Source: Anarhynchus alexandrinus
Taxonomy: Eukaryota > Chordata > Aves > Charadriiformes > Charadriidae
Reading direction: 5' to 3'
Length of the DNA: 64,000 bases
NCBI GenBank assembly: GCA_008711295.1
Contig: VUYV01000100.1
Coordinates: 617,106-681,105, forward strand
Position numbers and translations under genes: made by a program. The first letter of the stretch is position 1. Every line of letters starts with the position of its first letter. Below, one piece after another: positions 12,105 to 24,560 of this stretch. The notes beneath the pieces are model-generated. The model did no database searches and had not been told where the DNA came from. It saw only the letters and a program-made list of their open reading frames with translations.

Positions 12105-14207
12105 GCGGACCCCAATTTTATGGTTGGGATTCAATGCAGTACAAGCACCATTGGAATCCACTCATGTAATTTTGGTTTTGTTCAGATATGGTTGGGTTTA
12201 GAAAGGTTACAATGAAGCAGCAAAGCAAGGGGCTGTAATAATTGGTTCAAGGGTGAATAATAGAGGGGACGTGATGACATAGTGAGGTACTTATATCATG
12301 CTAGTTTAGTAAGAGTGGATTCCATCACTTTAGAGCCAAAGTGTTGTTTTAGTAAGAGATCTCTTTACAGCAGGAGTTCCGCTCACGTACCATTGACTTC
12401 TCCAGTGGTTCTCCAGACTCTGCGCTTGCACCTTATGTTGTTCCCTTCTACCTACTGCAAGATGCCAGAGTATGGAAAGGAGTCACAGATAAAAATGATT
12501 ACAGAAAGAGTTAAAAATAGCTCAACTACAAAAATGAATAGTCTGAATACAAAAGAATCTCATTTTTCTCTATTAAGTCTAAAAAAGCAGTAATTACCTC
12601 GGGTTTATGCCAACAGAAAGCTGATATAACATTCTGATCATCTCTTTTGCAACTTAACATCACTAAGTATTTTCCTTTCGGTCATCCAGCTCTTGTCCAT
12701 GTAGCCAAGATTGGGCCATTGACAAAAGCTTGGCTTTTCAGCCGTTATAGCTTCAGTAAATTTTACATAGACCCACAGGTCTTCCTAGAAATCATCCCAA
12801 ACAAGAAACAGACTTCTAGACTGTGATAATGCATTTGGGTATGAGAAAGCAGATTTAGGGGTGGTGGTTTTCCACCCATTGCCTATTGGCCATAACCTAC
12901 AGTGGTCCATCCCAACCAAAACGAATGCTGGCTCATTTCTGGGGTCTTTCCTCCAGCATTTGTGGAAGAGATGCCAAGTTCATGACTGTGCCCCAAATTA
13001 CATAAAATATGAAGCAATCCAGACATTGGCTCCTGAAGACTTTTGGCAAAATGTGTGTCAAAAGTAAAAGAAGCACCCTTCAAAACTACAAAAACCCTTG
13101 GGAGGAGTATTGGCTCAATACATTGCTCTGTAATGTTTATTTTCCTCAGTGCTTTTAAAAAGGTCTATAATGGCAATAACCTTGGCACAGAACATGGGCT
13201 TAAAGATGGCTCGTCCTTCTTCGAGCCTTCGTCTTTCCAGTTGGTCATTAATCCCACACTGGTGCCAAATGCCTTTGACTGTGGTATGTTTAATTCATGG
13301 AGGTTACACAGGCTGCTTCCTATGAAGATTTGAAAATGTAAATCGAGGACTAAATTAACATCTTTAAATTTTTGGCCAGAAATCTCCAGGCTTCTTGATA
13401 TATGTGTCTATGGAGAAAAAGGACTCTAGACACTTTGAACGCATCTTATTGCAGAAGAAAAGAAGAGAGAAGAAGGGAGTGGGAGGGAAGGGTGTGGAAA
13501 GGAAGGGAGGGGAAGGATAAAGGGGGAAAAATCTTGCATCTCTTTGGCACCGTGGTTCCCCTTTTATTTGCCCCCACTGAGGTGGGGTAGTTGTGATTTT
13601 GTACCCCTGTCAGGACTTTATTTTCTCTGTAACTGTGGTTCTCTGTGTCTCTCAGTGTCGCAGGTTTCTCAAATAGTTTGGTTGGTTGTTAAGTTGTTAT
13701 AGACTTTTATTTCCCTCTCCCCTGTAGCTCCCCACTGAGGGTGCAGACTGGGCTGTATGGAAGGAGTTGGTGCAGGTGCCATGCTGTCCTTCATGGCAAG
13801 CAGCATTCTGGCCACTGGCAGCTGAATCAGAGATGAACTTGGTAATGGGTGAACCTCTGGCTCCATAGTATAGAGTAACAAAAAAAGGGGGACTGACTTT
13901 TGATCAGTAGGCTGCTGTATAAAGAGTACATAACCTTCTAATATCAAGGTCAAGAACTAATTTTTACCACAGCCATAACAAGGCAGCAGGAGCATGTTCC
14001 AGAGCTATTTAGCAGTGCAGAGCAACACCAGAGAATATTCAGGGTGCAATGCAGATTATCGCAGAATTCCTTAGCACCTTAGTGCTGTTTCTTTAGCAAG
14101 CACTATCAGGTTTCTTGCTAAACCCGCTGTCTGTTGATTTCTGTATCGCCTGCTCTTCTTTTTAAGGTTACAAAAGGTATTTAGTGTGTGTAATTAACAA
14201 AACATTT
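12105..14207. other. noncoding interval, no gene seen
   Basis: This contains several ORFs of 60-103 codons, none recognisable, and a purine-rich low-complexity tract. The segment 12860-13330 has two partly overlapping plus-strand ORFs with fewer stops than its surroundings, but I find no family similarity and no convincing splice sites. Confidence 0.5.
13452..13532 (+). repeat. purine-only (GA/GGA-rich) tract
   Basis: The plus strand is almost entirely A and G over about 80 bases, with GGAAGGG-type words. It is low-complexity sequence. Confidence 0.8.
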
Positions 14208-14459
14208 CATAGAATCATAGAATGGTTTAGGTTGGAAGGGACCTTGAAGACCACCTAGTTCCAACCCGCCTGCCATAGGCAGGGACACCTCCCACTAGAC
14301 CAGGTTGCCCAAGGCCGCATCCAGCCTGGCCTTGAACACCTCCAGGGATGGGGCCTCAACAGCTTCTCTGGGCAACCTGTTCCAGTGCCTCACCACCCTC
14401 AAAGTGGAAAATTTCTTCCTAGTGTTTAATCTAAACCTGCCCTAGGTTCATCCTCTTTA
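14208..14459 (-). mobile_element. CR1 LINE 3' end, minus strand
   Basis: Read on the plus strand it begins with the reverse complement of the CR1 octamers (CATAGAATCATAGAATGG). It continues through the standard CR1 3' UTR (GTTGGAAGGGACCTTGAAGA, then CTCCAGGGATGGGGCCTC) to about 14459, where it is truncated. About 250 bp survive. It closely follows the family pattern, so it is a relatively young copy. It carries no coding sequence beyond the UTR. Confidence 0.96.
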
Positions 14460-17400
14460 TTTTTAAAGTGTTAACCTGTAAATAAAAAAGATAAAGTATG
14501 TGGCTTTCTATTGTTTCAGAGCTGAAGGTCTTCCACCTAAAGCTTGCTTTATCACTTTCTATATATCAGTTACCATATCTCTCTGAGGAAAATGAAAATT
14601 AAAAAGCCTACGTTTACCAGCCCCCTCCAAATCTGGCCCTTGCACAAGAATATCAAGACTACATACATCAAAAATATCTCGTATGTTCAATTGACTGTCT
14701 GACGATGCCAGTCCGGGCCCTTCAGAAGAAGAAATGTGATAACATTGCATTTTCTTTCATGTTTCATTCTGCAGTTGAATCTGATTTCATCTTAAGCATT
14801 TGGATGCTGTGCTAATGATGAAGTACGAATTGAGGGGTAGAGAGAGATGCTGTATACCTGAAATATAATTCCACAGCCACATTTGTAGCCACTGAATTGC
14901 AGATGGTGTGAAAACAGTGCTTATTAAAATAATCAGTCTAGCACTTAATAGCACTTTACATTTTCAAACACAGCACATTAATGGATTGATCTTTGCCACA
15001 CCCCATGGGGTATTTTCCTTTGCATTTCTTATATACGTAAACTGAGAAACTGCACGCAGAGGAGACAGTCTCTAATTTAATTTCTTGTTGTAACAGCTCT
15101 TGATCTCGTTGACTACTGCTCTGTGATAGGAATAACTGCTTTCTGGTGATTTTAATTTCTTACTGAACTCAACCAGCTCTGGGAGCCCTCAGTTACTTCA
15201 TAGACAGGTTGGATAAAGTAAGAAAGGTAAAGAAGTTGGTGCTGTCATGAAATAACTCTTTTTCTAGCCTCTTTCCTCTCTCAGCTTGTTCTCCAGGCAG
15301 CATAGCAGAGAAATGTGTGTAACATGGGCCAGTTAAATAAGGCCTAACCAGTTTTTGCTCTGAAGCTTCAGCTGGTGCATTGGCCACAGACTTTACAAGT
15401 TACCCTCCTGTTCTTCCTTATATTACCTTTTGTTAGGACAGTTGGGAGTGAACAGGAGCGCAGCTGTGGTGGCTGAGGCAGCTAAGTCATTCACAAGGAG
15501 CAAAACGAGGGGATGCTGTGTTGCTTAGGTAGCAGAATAATTTTTTTTTACTGTGGCTAGTGTCTTAGGGAGGAAAAAATCAAACAGAAAAACAGGCATT
15601 GTGCAGTAGATGGAGGGCGGCTTTTGGGCTGTGAAGTGTGTTTTTATTACATCATTTATCTCAAATAAGTAATTGAGGTCCAGCAACTCCTGACAGGAAA
15701 TGACATGCAGACCAGCCTTGTTTTAGGCTGAAGTAGGAGCATCTATCATGTAAATTAACTCTGAACCGTGCCAGCAGGCTGCATACTTTGAAGGGATAAT
15801 GGGTGGATGATATATTTTGTTATCCTAGGCCTTATTTATCTACTTCAACTTTTTTTTTATTTAAACAAGCAGCAATAGTGATAATTGCCAAATGTCTATA
15901 CAATAGAAGAACATGATTATCTAAAGGGCTTGAGGACATCTGAAACCATAATCAGATACTGAAAGATTAGATGGGAGACAGTCTCAGGCGTGCTTATACA
16001 TCTGTTTTCTTCCCCATTTCTACTCAGCTTTGTTCTCCTTTTGTCTGCAAGAAGCCAACACCAAATTTAGGATGTCTGAGACGAACCTAAAAGGTGCTAA
16101 GAATTCTCTGTGTTCCCTAAATGCTATCTTCCTTTATTTCTTATTTAAATCGTCAGGAGCTGATGGCCTAGAGGACCTATCTGTATGGTACAATGAAGTG
16201 TCCTGAAGAGATACCTGAAGAATTGGCATAGTTGGTACTAGAAGCAGTGTCTTTGCACTTGTCGGAAATTACTGTCACAAAACCTTGTGGAAAGGGAAGC
16301 TGATACTTGTTTTCAGAAACTCTGAACAAGTAGATTTAACCCACTCACACACTCACACCCACATACTCACAAATACTAGAATGTGTGTGCCCAAGATCAA
16401 TTTTACGCCGTACAGGGGATGAGACATGCCAGCTATTGAGTGATCATCTCATTCTGGAGTTCGTGTTTGATGACGCTGGGACTGGTCTTTTAAACTCATT
16501 AGGAATCAGTTATTACGGGGTTGTCCTCTGATTCAGAATCTTGCCTAAGTCTCCATAAATCTTAGGCAAGGTTACTGCTCATTGTCCATTTTGTCTTGTT
16601 TGTAACATGTTTGGAATATAGACATATCTGTGTAGCTGTAGCCTGTTCCTCTTGCTGGCTAACAAGAAAAGGAATGTCATATGTGATGGGCTGTGATCTT
16701 GATGCCATCCTCCTGTTGTCAAAAGGTAAGATCTTCCCCCGATGACTCATCTATGCTATGGTGTTACCAGAGTGCAGGTTTTCTGGTCTTGATGTGAACA
16801 GCAGCACATTTCTCATTTCTATCTGTGGGAACAGTATCCTTTGTTATCAATGCAGACCGTTCTTTTAACGCTTCATCTGTTTCTTCTGCTGCTTGCACAC
16901 ATTCACGTCCGTTCATACTTAATTTGTGCTAAACTTAATATTTGTTACAAGTCTCTATACATCCATCAGGGCAGCTTATATTTAGAGTAAGTAAACCTGG
17001 GCAGAATACCAAGTAACATGGCCATGAACATACATATCTCTTTATTGTCTAAGAGGAAACCTAGGGTTTAAGTCCTAACTCAGCTTGAAACAGTTTAATG
17101 TTCCAACTCTGAACCATGAATTTTCCTGGTCCCGGTTTTGAAACTGTTGCGCTTAGAAGGTCAACAGAGCATCAGCAAGAGACTAGCCCAGGCTTACCGG
17201 GTCATTATACAGTTACAGTGGACTAGCTTGGACAACTCCCTTTGTTCTCAGGCTGTTATAGTTTGGTTCTCTGGAAGCTTTCCCTGCTGTGCATATATTC
17301 TCCACACAGTGCGTGGTTTGCAGCCTCATAGGTGCTCATCATCACTTTCACAAGTTCTTAAATGGCAAATCAAGTGATGAGGGCAAGTTTCCTTGGTAGT

Positions 17401-20400
17401 TTGGCCAGCCTCACAGCTCACTGAATCAATGTGCAGTGTTACTGGCTGCACAGTCATTTTCTGAACTGAGTTAACAGAGCAGCTAGTTAAAAATCAGCCA
17501 TCACAAACAGCAGTTTCTTTGCAGCAGTACAGACCTAGTATTTTGCAGGTCCTCTCAATGGGTAGCAAACACAACACTGTATGAATCTCTAATCTACAAA
17601 GGTAGCTGAAACTACAGAAGCAGCTTTTGGCAAATCATGGTTGTGGCTATGTTGGCACAGTGTTAGCAGAGAGTTAAAACCCTGTACTTCTAAAGCTCAC
17701 TAATACAGGCGTGTGCAGCGGTACAGGGTTGCTTCTCAGTGAATTATGCAACATTAAGCGTATCCTCCACTTCTGTCCTCTTAAATGGTATGTTGTAGGA
17801 TGTTAGAAAAGTCTGTTCCAAAGCCACATCTTCTTATTTGTGCAGTAGTTCAGAAACAATAGCAGTCACCCATCTTAAGCCAAGCAAGAAATGTTGCTAT
17901 CCACATTAGAAGGGAGTAAAACTCACTGCTTTGAAACAAGAGGAGAGTGAGAGAAGACAGCTGGAATTATTAACAGTTTCATTGACCCATTCATAAATTA
18001 CTTGATGGAATGTCCAGAGAGACCTTGATTTGAAGAGGTGACAGAAATGACCACAGGGAGCTATTACCGATTCTTAAAAGTGAGTAAATCTGTATTAAGT
18101 GAGTTAATAGCATCATGAGCTTGAGATCAGAAGGCTGCTATTATATCCAAGAGAACTAAAGCATATCAAAGTCAGGTCTGGTATTAAACTTAGGAGGAGT
18201 GACTTGCAGTACTAGATCAATCTGTCCTGTGTTACTGCTTTCTGTTTTAAGTTTATGTACAGTGCCTGGCAATGCTATCTTTTATATGGGGACTGTTACT
18301 ATACTGATTTCAGTGGGATTGCATAGGTATGACTGTAGTTGCACATGGTCAATCACATAGAAAGATTCAGACTAACTGGTACAATCTTATTCATCAAGAG
18401 AAGTACTGTATTTCTCATGTGGGTCCTTCAGTTACTGATAGCATGTAGAATCACGTGGTATTGAATCTGAGGTATGCAATACTATGAGTGGGGGGGCTCA
18501 GAATTGGGACCTAGCAACAAATTCATTTCTGCGTCCAAATAATTTACAGTGCTTTTGGTCAATTTGCTTTTTGTTGGGTTTGGGGTCAGGAAATACACAT
18601 TTTTCTTGAAAAAAAAAATATAATTGTCATTATGGTAAAGAACTGAAAGAAATTTGGTATTTAAAATCATTATCTTTAAATTATTATTGAAAACATTAAT
18701 TTTACATAAATTCTTATGTGCTGATTTATTATTATTGTTACTCCTTGCTACTCCATAGACTGCCTAGCAATTCTAGAGAAAGAATTCCAAGTTGTATTGC
18801 AAACTATAGCCCACCAGCAGCATCTGTGAAGTGACAGAGAATCTGACTCCTAATGTATGGAAGTACATGCACAGACATAGAGATTAATTGACTTTTGAAG
18901 AGCAGTCTCTTGTTAAAATATATATGCGTACAGCAGCTGTTAAACTGCACCCAAATTTATTCTTTACTGGTATTGGAAAAGTGAGAGAAAATTATTATCC
19001 AATTATAAAGCATGGGAATTCAGAGATACAGATGTAGTTATCTAAGCTGTGACAGAATGTATTATCTGCTAGTCTTAAGTGTCTTTACAAAAAAAAAGGC
19101 ACTGATGATGAGGGTTTTTTGGGGACCTTGGCTGTGCAAGAACGTGGCAGCTCTACCAGCCTCAAGCTCCTTGCACTGCTCCAAGGCAATCATTCAGTAC
19201 AGCGAGGAACACAACTGCTTGTTGAATCATCACAACTACCTTCTGGTGCTCAAGAGAGGACTTGAAATTGCCTCAAATTGGTGGGCAGACCTCTCCTTGC
19301 ATGAGGGACTCTTTAGCTGCTATAGGGTCATGACGGGGAGAGGAGCAGATGACTTTCTGTTGTTCTTTGACAATCACCATGCTGTTCAGGGAACAGCATC
19401 AAACCAGCTCAGCTTGCATTGTCCTTTCAGAAGAAGCTTAAAGGCTTTAGTAGTTCATTGACACTGGAGGAAAAGGTCTCTCTCCCCTTTCCTTTTCTTG
19501 TGTTTCTCTCTTCGCCTTCTCTGTCCTGTGGTCTCATCTTTTCCCTCTGTCCAGTGCTTTACGAAGGTAATCCAACTGGCTAACGCTTTTCTATAGGTTA
19601 GTTGTCTCACACTCTTGGAAACTAAATCATCTTGTGAGTCCAACAAGCACTGGTCTTGGGTGAATATGGGTGGAGGGGAGTGAGGAGGAAAAGAGGGAGC
19701 TCTCCCTTTCAGCTTAGGGCAGTCCTTTCACACCATCTTAAGTAACTATTCTTTCAGTTGCTAGGACTTCTGTGAGAGGTTCAGACAGTGCAGCAGCTGT
19801 TGTGTAATCTGCCTTTTCTTCTAGAGGGTGATGCAAAAGTAGATGAGACAGCCCTCTAGAGCTTCGGAGATCAACTGATCAGCAAAGGTCCCGCCTCTGT
19901 GTTTGTCAGACAGTAATTCAGTTACACCCTTAAGCTGAAAACTGTCTTCTAGATTTCTCGTGAAGTCTCATCAAGATGACACTTTCTTTGCTCCTTCCAG
20001 GACATGTTCTCTACACAGAGATAAAAGCTGAGATAGACTCTTCCACAGGGTCCCCTTATTGTTGATGGACAGGAGCTAGTGAACCAGAATGAGGAGGGAG
20101 TAAGAAAATGTGCTGTTCAGTTCATCTCCGTATGCCACAGAGGTAGGTATACGTTTGTGGCTTGAAGTGCTGAGAGATTCCCAATGAGTCCTTTCTCCAC
20201 ATACACTTTGAATTTTAATATAGTACCTATTACAAATAAATGCAGTGGAGAGTGACTGAAAACCTTTGGGCTTGGCAGTAAGAAAATGCAACTGATCTGC
20301 TTCCCATTGAAAATCTTGCTTCTACGGTTTCTCATTGCTCGTTAAGAGTCCAGATGCAGCATTTTGTTTCAACCCACAGTCTTAAGCAGCAACTGTTGCG

Positions 20401-20469
20401 CATGTCACTTTATGGAGAACAGATCTGCTTAAGCAAACACAACTTTGTTTTTGACAAGGTTGGCTGATA
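14460..20469. other. noncoding interval, no gene seen
   Basis: Six kilobases contain only scattered short ORFs. The longest is 149 codons at 19012-19461 and has no recognisable family, splice sites or promoter. There is a small CACT/CACA-rich patch near 16342-16372. The block 15640-15840 contains several TAAT/ATTA and TGACA cores with little low-complexity sequence and is a candidate regulatory element on composition only. Confidence 0.55.
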
Positions 20470-21110
20470 AGAGGAGCTGTGCTGACATCTACCTGCACTT
20501 CTCAAAAGTATTTGACTTCATACCACATGACATTCCAATTAGAAAAGTAGAACTATGCAAAATTAATGTAGCGCATAATAAATAGATTATAATTGGCTGG
20601 TGGTTTTCAAAAAGGAATTGTAAATGAGGAATCATCATCCACAGAGGGTATTTCCAGTGGGGTTCCAGAGGGTATTTCCACCAGGGTTCCACAGGGATCT
20701 TTTCCAGCATAATACAATTCAGTGGTTTTATTAACGGTTCAGAATTGAGGAAATCAGTGCATGTAAAATTTGTAGAGGATACAGTATTAGTAAGAGTAAA
20801 CAGTGGTAAATTTGGATCAGTTTGACAGATCAATCTAGTTCATTTGGGAAGTGGGTCTTGTTTAACCAGCACAAATGTTAATGTAGTCAAATACAAGGTC
20901 GTGTGTTTGGGAACGAGGACGATAGACTACACATGCAGAGCGGGCACTTGCTTCCAGGGAAACAGTGACCCTGAAAGGAGTTAGAGGTCAGGGTGGCTAA
21001 TTGGCTGAACAAGAGCTCTCAGTGTGATGCTGTGGCTGAAAACTAATGTGACCTCGGATGAATAAGCAGAAAATTATAGAATAGGAGGAGGAAGGCAGAG
21101 ATTATGACTC
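20470..21110 (+). mobile_element. old CR1-like LINE reverse-transcriptase fragment, plus strand
   Basis: This is a decayed piece of the reverse-transcriptase domain of a CR1-clade LINE ORF2. The frame starting near 20485 reads ADIYLHFSKVFDFIPHD, which matches the RT core containing the FSKAFD-type motif, although the copy has substitutions. Further on, 20643-20703 encodes the VPQGS-type motif. The stretch 20880-21080 resembles the later CR1 region (TGCACTTGGG-like words, then GAGCTCTCAGTGTGATGCTGTGGC). Stops and frame changes are frequent, so it is a fossil. It is much more diverged than the other CR1 copies in the window, so it belongs to an older subfamily. The right-hand limit is uncertain and may extend to about 21250. 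Confidence 0.75.
20643..20690 (+). repeat. 24-bp tandem duplication inside the LINE RT motif
   Basis: Two adjacent 24-bp units (20643-20666 and 20667-20690) start AGAGGGTATTTCCA. The duplicated piece covers the SGVPQG-like reverse-transcriptase motif and keeps the reading frame (eight codons). Confidence 0.8.
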
Positions 21111-21805
21111 TACATAGTGATGTGCTGGAGTCTTGAATGAGACCATTAAACGCATCTCTGATTTGGGAGTTCAGCCCATACTGTGGGAGGTGAAAACACT
21201 GCACAGCACAGCCCCCTGAACCTGATATGCTGAAGTGAAGACACCGGAGGAAGTTCTCTGTCACCAGAGGCCTGTTTGAGTTGCAGCCTTCCTGAACATG
21301 CTATAATCTGTGTTTAAGTGGTAGTATCCAAGTCGCTCTGTTTTGGGTTTTTTTTTGCTCTGAAGTGTCAGTCCCAGCTAGGGAAGAATAAACAGGACTG
21401 TCCAGCACTGAATATAATGTTGCTGAATAGTAAAAGTGGTGAAATTGTGACTCTTGATTTGATTCATATTCTAGAAACCTCAAGCCAATTGCCTGTTTGA
21501 AGGAGTGGGGAAGAACATAAAAGAATTGATGGGGAAGAAAACCATGCATCAGCTAAATAATTCATCACATTACATTGCTAATCAGCCACCTGAGGGGATA
21601 ATAAATGTATTGTGAGCCTTTTCCTGGTCAGCACTGACTTCACTGGTTAATACTTTCATTTAGATGCTAGCACTTCTGTTGAGTTTACAATATAGATGCT
21701 CAAGAAAACACTACAGGTAGTGGCAGAACTCAAATGTTTTTCTGTACCTTCTGAGATCTTATCTCAATCAGTGTGTTGGCACTATATTTGCAGAATTGGG
21801 AAAAG
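21111..21805. other. noncoding interval, no gene seen
   Basis: This may hold faint remnants of the LINE at its left end. Beyond this there are only short ORFs and nothing recognisable. Confidence 0.45.
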
Positions 21806-22392
21806 GACAGTTCTTCCCTTCCCAGTTGGGACAGAGTTAACTTTTTTACTCACAGCTGGTGTAGTGCTATGTTTTGGATTTGGGATCAGAAATACTTTTG
21901 ATAGTGCAGTGGTGGTTTTGGTTGTTGCTGGGCAGTTAGGGCTTTTCTGCTCCTCACACCGCCCCACCAGCGAGAGCTGGGAGGGCACAAGAAGCTGGGA
22001 GGAGACACAGCTGGGACAGCGTTTCCCAACTGACCAAAGGGATATTCTATACCATGTGACATCATGCTCAGTATATAAAGCTGGGGGAAGAAGAAGGAAG
22101 GGGGGGACATTTGGAATTATGGCGTTTGTCTTCCCAAGTAAAAGTTACATGTGATGGAGCCCTGCTTTCCTGGAGATGGCTGAACACCTGCCTGCCCATG
22201 GGAAGCAGCGAATGAATTCCTTGTTTTGCTTTGCTTGTGTGCGCAGCTTTTGCTTTATCTATTAAACTTTCTTTACCTCAACTCATGAATTTTTCCACAC
22301 TTTTACTCTTCTGATTCTCTCCCGCATCACAACCAGGGGGGCGAGCGAGAGGCTGTGTGGTCCTAGTTGCCCGCTGGGGTTAAATCATGACA
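21806..22392 (+). mobile_element. solo LTR of an avian endogenous retrovirus, plus strand
   Basis: This block of about 590 bp resembles a common bird LTR family. It has GGGACAGAGTTAAC near the start, then GCTATGTTTTG, CACAAGAAGCTGGGAGG, CTGACCAAAGGGATATTC and CATCATGCTCAGTATATAAA, and it ends GGGTTAAATCATGACA. The last 16 bases match the family's usual 3' terminus apart from small changes. A TATA box (TATATAAA, 22072-22079) is followed about 190 bp later by ATTAAA (22261-22266), the order expected of U3-R-U5 on the plus strand. The 5' terminus is degraded: only a weak trace of the usual TGTC...GGTTTAA start is seen near 21806, and I find no clear target-site duplication. No internal viral genes adjoin it, so it is a solo LTR. 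Confidence 0.8.
22072..22079 (+). promoter_or_regulatory. TATA box of the second LTR
   Basis: TATATAAA follows CATCATGCTCAG, a sequence context I associate with the promoter of this bird LTR family. It would drive plus-strand transcription of the former provirus. Confidence 0.6.
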
Positions 22393-22466
22393 CTTCCTTC
22401 CTTCCTTCCTTCCTTCCTTCCCTCCTTCCTTCCTTCCTTTCTTCCTTCCTTCCTTCTTTCCTTCCC
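22392..22466 (+). repeat. (CTTC)n microsatellite abutting the LTR
   Basis: About 18 tetranucleotide units carry a few interruptions (CCCT, CTTT). The array begins at the last base of the LTR, so it either grew from the insertion junction or the element landed beside an existing array. Confidence 0.95.
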
Positions 22467-23462
22467 ACTCTATCTTTTCTTCTCACACTAACTCCATTGT
22501 CTACATTAAGTAATTGTCACTTTTAATTCTCCTTAAATATTTAAGGGACCTTAATTTGCTGTTTGATGTTTAGTTTTAGGGTGATGCTGTTGAAGCCTAA
22601 CCCCATGTGGAGAGCCTGGCACTGAGACGGCTGTGTTACTATGTATTGCAGAGACCTGGAGATTTTCTTTTTCTCCTGGTGAAAAGAAGATTTTGAATAA
22701 CCATAGCAACAGTAAAACCTGCTGTGAATCTTACAGCACAAAGTGTTGCTGATGCCTACTTCTGGGGATCAAGGAGTTAGTCAAGGGTATCTCTTCTGTG
22801 TGGTGGTGTCGTCCCCCGCCCCGCGCCATCCCTCCCCGGTTAACACTGGAGAGATCAACATAAAAACAAGTGAACAGTGCCTGACAAAGAGCTTATACTG
22901 CAATTTCCTTCTGTTCTTGTTTTCTTAGATTGCTCATGCATTGGCTGTGGATCTTTTTCCTATGACTTATTTAAAAGAAACCAGTATGAAATGTTTAATT
23001 TTTAATATTGGGTATTCAAAGAAAACCACACAAATGCTTGAAGAAGTGTGTGTGTTTTGTGGGGAGTGAAAAGAGACATCCAGCTCATACAAAGCAGTTT
23101 GTCTGGCTTAATTAGATCCCCGTGGGAGAGTTCAGTGGAAACTGAACCAGTCACTGCCCTGATGAGGGAAAAAAATCACATGTGCTAAGGTTACCAAAAA
23201 TCAGCTGGGCTAGGTGTTCTTTTAGCTTGCAGCAAACACAAAATATTTTGGTGTAACTTCAATCTTTTTGACTGTGAGGTAAGTTGATTTCTCTTGCATT
23301 TGCCCTAAGCTGAGAGCCTGTATCTGAACAGCCGCTGGGACGCAAATGCTGTGTGGTAGCTTAAGTCTGAACTGACTCTGTGTCTTAGTCTTTAAATTCA
23401 ACTTTTAGGGCTGTTAAAATGGGAATTGGACTGGGTACTCAAGTTGAAAAGTACCTTTGACT
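22467..23462. other. noncoding interval, no gene seen
   Basis: Short ORFs only; no recognised repeat, exon or regulatory structure. Confidence 0.5.
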
Positions 23463-23483
23463 TTATTATTATTATTATTATTA

Positions 23484-23521
<38 letters not shown>

Positions 23522-23522
23522 T
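23463..23522 (+). repeat. (TTA)n trinucleotide microsatellite
   Basis: About 20 TTA/ATT units are interrupted once by GTT. In one frame it gives a run of about 21 leucine codons, which is an artefact of the repeat and not a protein. Confidence 0.97.
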
Positions 23523-24278
23523 CCCACTCTCCAGCCAGCTTATTTCAGTCTCACCCTCACAGGTGAGGGAAGCGAGCAAGTTCTGCATTCAGTCATGTTT
23601 GTGAATCCAGATGATGTCTGTTACTTGTCTCAGGGCTTCTGCTGAGTTTCTGTGGTGTAAAATTTACATGATTGTATTCAGGAATTCTTGGTTGTGTCCT
23701 AATAGAAATTTCTTCATTTTAAAATGCCTAATTCTGTGTTCTGTGTAGACTGAAGTCTTGGGGCAGGTGCTGCCTGCCTGCCCTGCAAACCAGCAATATC
23801 ACACCGTCACATTCCTGTGGCATTATCCTACTTGCTGAGGCCTTAGTTTTGTGTTGAGCATATATATGCAGCTTCTGCTTATGGCCCAGTTTGCCTTTGC
23901 TTGATTCAGTACATAGTGAAAGCTCAGGTCTACCAGCAAAGCCCTGGCAGAGGTGTCAGAGTGGACACTGAGAAATGAAAATACTTGCTCATAATTGTTA
24001 ATATATTAGAAATCTTCCCTCACTGTAGCAAGGAAAGCTTGCACTCCGTTCTTGAAAAGTTGTCTTGTTTGTCTGTCCTCTGTATAAATGAAGCAAAACA
24101 TATTATCCCCTTCACGACAGATAGGTACTCCCTCTAACGGGCTGTTGGCCAACTGCTTCTGTACCCATCAGGAGGAACTCCTTTAAAGCATCCCAGTGGC
24201 CAGTATAGGTGGGTTTGGATGTAGGAAGGGTTTGTGTGCTATGAAATATGGAATATTGGTGTACATATGTAAGGTGGA
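23523..24278. other. noncoding interval, no gene seen
   Basis: No ORF of note and no recognised element before the CR1 that follows. Confidence 0.5.
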
Positions 24279-24560
24279 AGGACATGCATGACAAGACAAG
24301 AAGAAATGGGCACAAACTGAAACACAGGAGATTCCCTCTGAACATCAGGAAATACTTTTTTACTGTGAGGGTGGCGAAGCACTGGTACAGGCTGCAGAGA
24401 ACGGTTGTGGAGTATCCATCCTTGGAGATATTTAAAAATTGTCTGGACACAGTCCTGGGTAACGAGTTCTAGGTGGTCCTGCTTGAGCAGAGGTGTTGGA
24501 CCAGATGACCCTGTTGGACCCAGAGGTCCCTTCCAACCTCAGCCGTTCTGTGATTCTGTG
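24279..24560 (+). mobile_element. CR1 LINE 3' end, plus strand
   Basis: This is the CR1 3' UTR from GGGCACAAACTGAAACAC through CTTTTTTACTGTGAGGGTG to the terminal TTCTGTGATTCTGTG octamers. The words GTCTGGACACAGTCCTGGG and TAGGTGGTCCTGCTTGAGCAG mark a different CR1 subfamily from the copies at 14.2 kb and 52.7 kb. About 280 bp remain, with moderate divergence. A 205-codon ORF begins inside it and continues into unrelated sequence; it has no coding support. Confidence 0.94.

Noticed and set aside
12860..13333. Two adjoining plus-strand ORFs that might be a processed pseudogene
   Set aside because: No known protein is recognised, there is no poly(A) tail or target duplication, and the frames do not join cleanly.
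19012..19461. 149-codon plus-strand open stretch
   Set aside because: It has no recognisable domain, no splice signals at sensible places, no promoter features, and a lysine run from poly(A).
21696..22154. 152-codon plus-strand open stretch
   Set aside because: Most of it lies in the LTR at 21806-22392; it is a chance frame through a noncoding repeat.
23457..23645. ORF with about 21 leucines in a row
   Set aside because: It is a translation of the TTA microsatellite.
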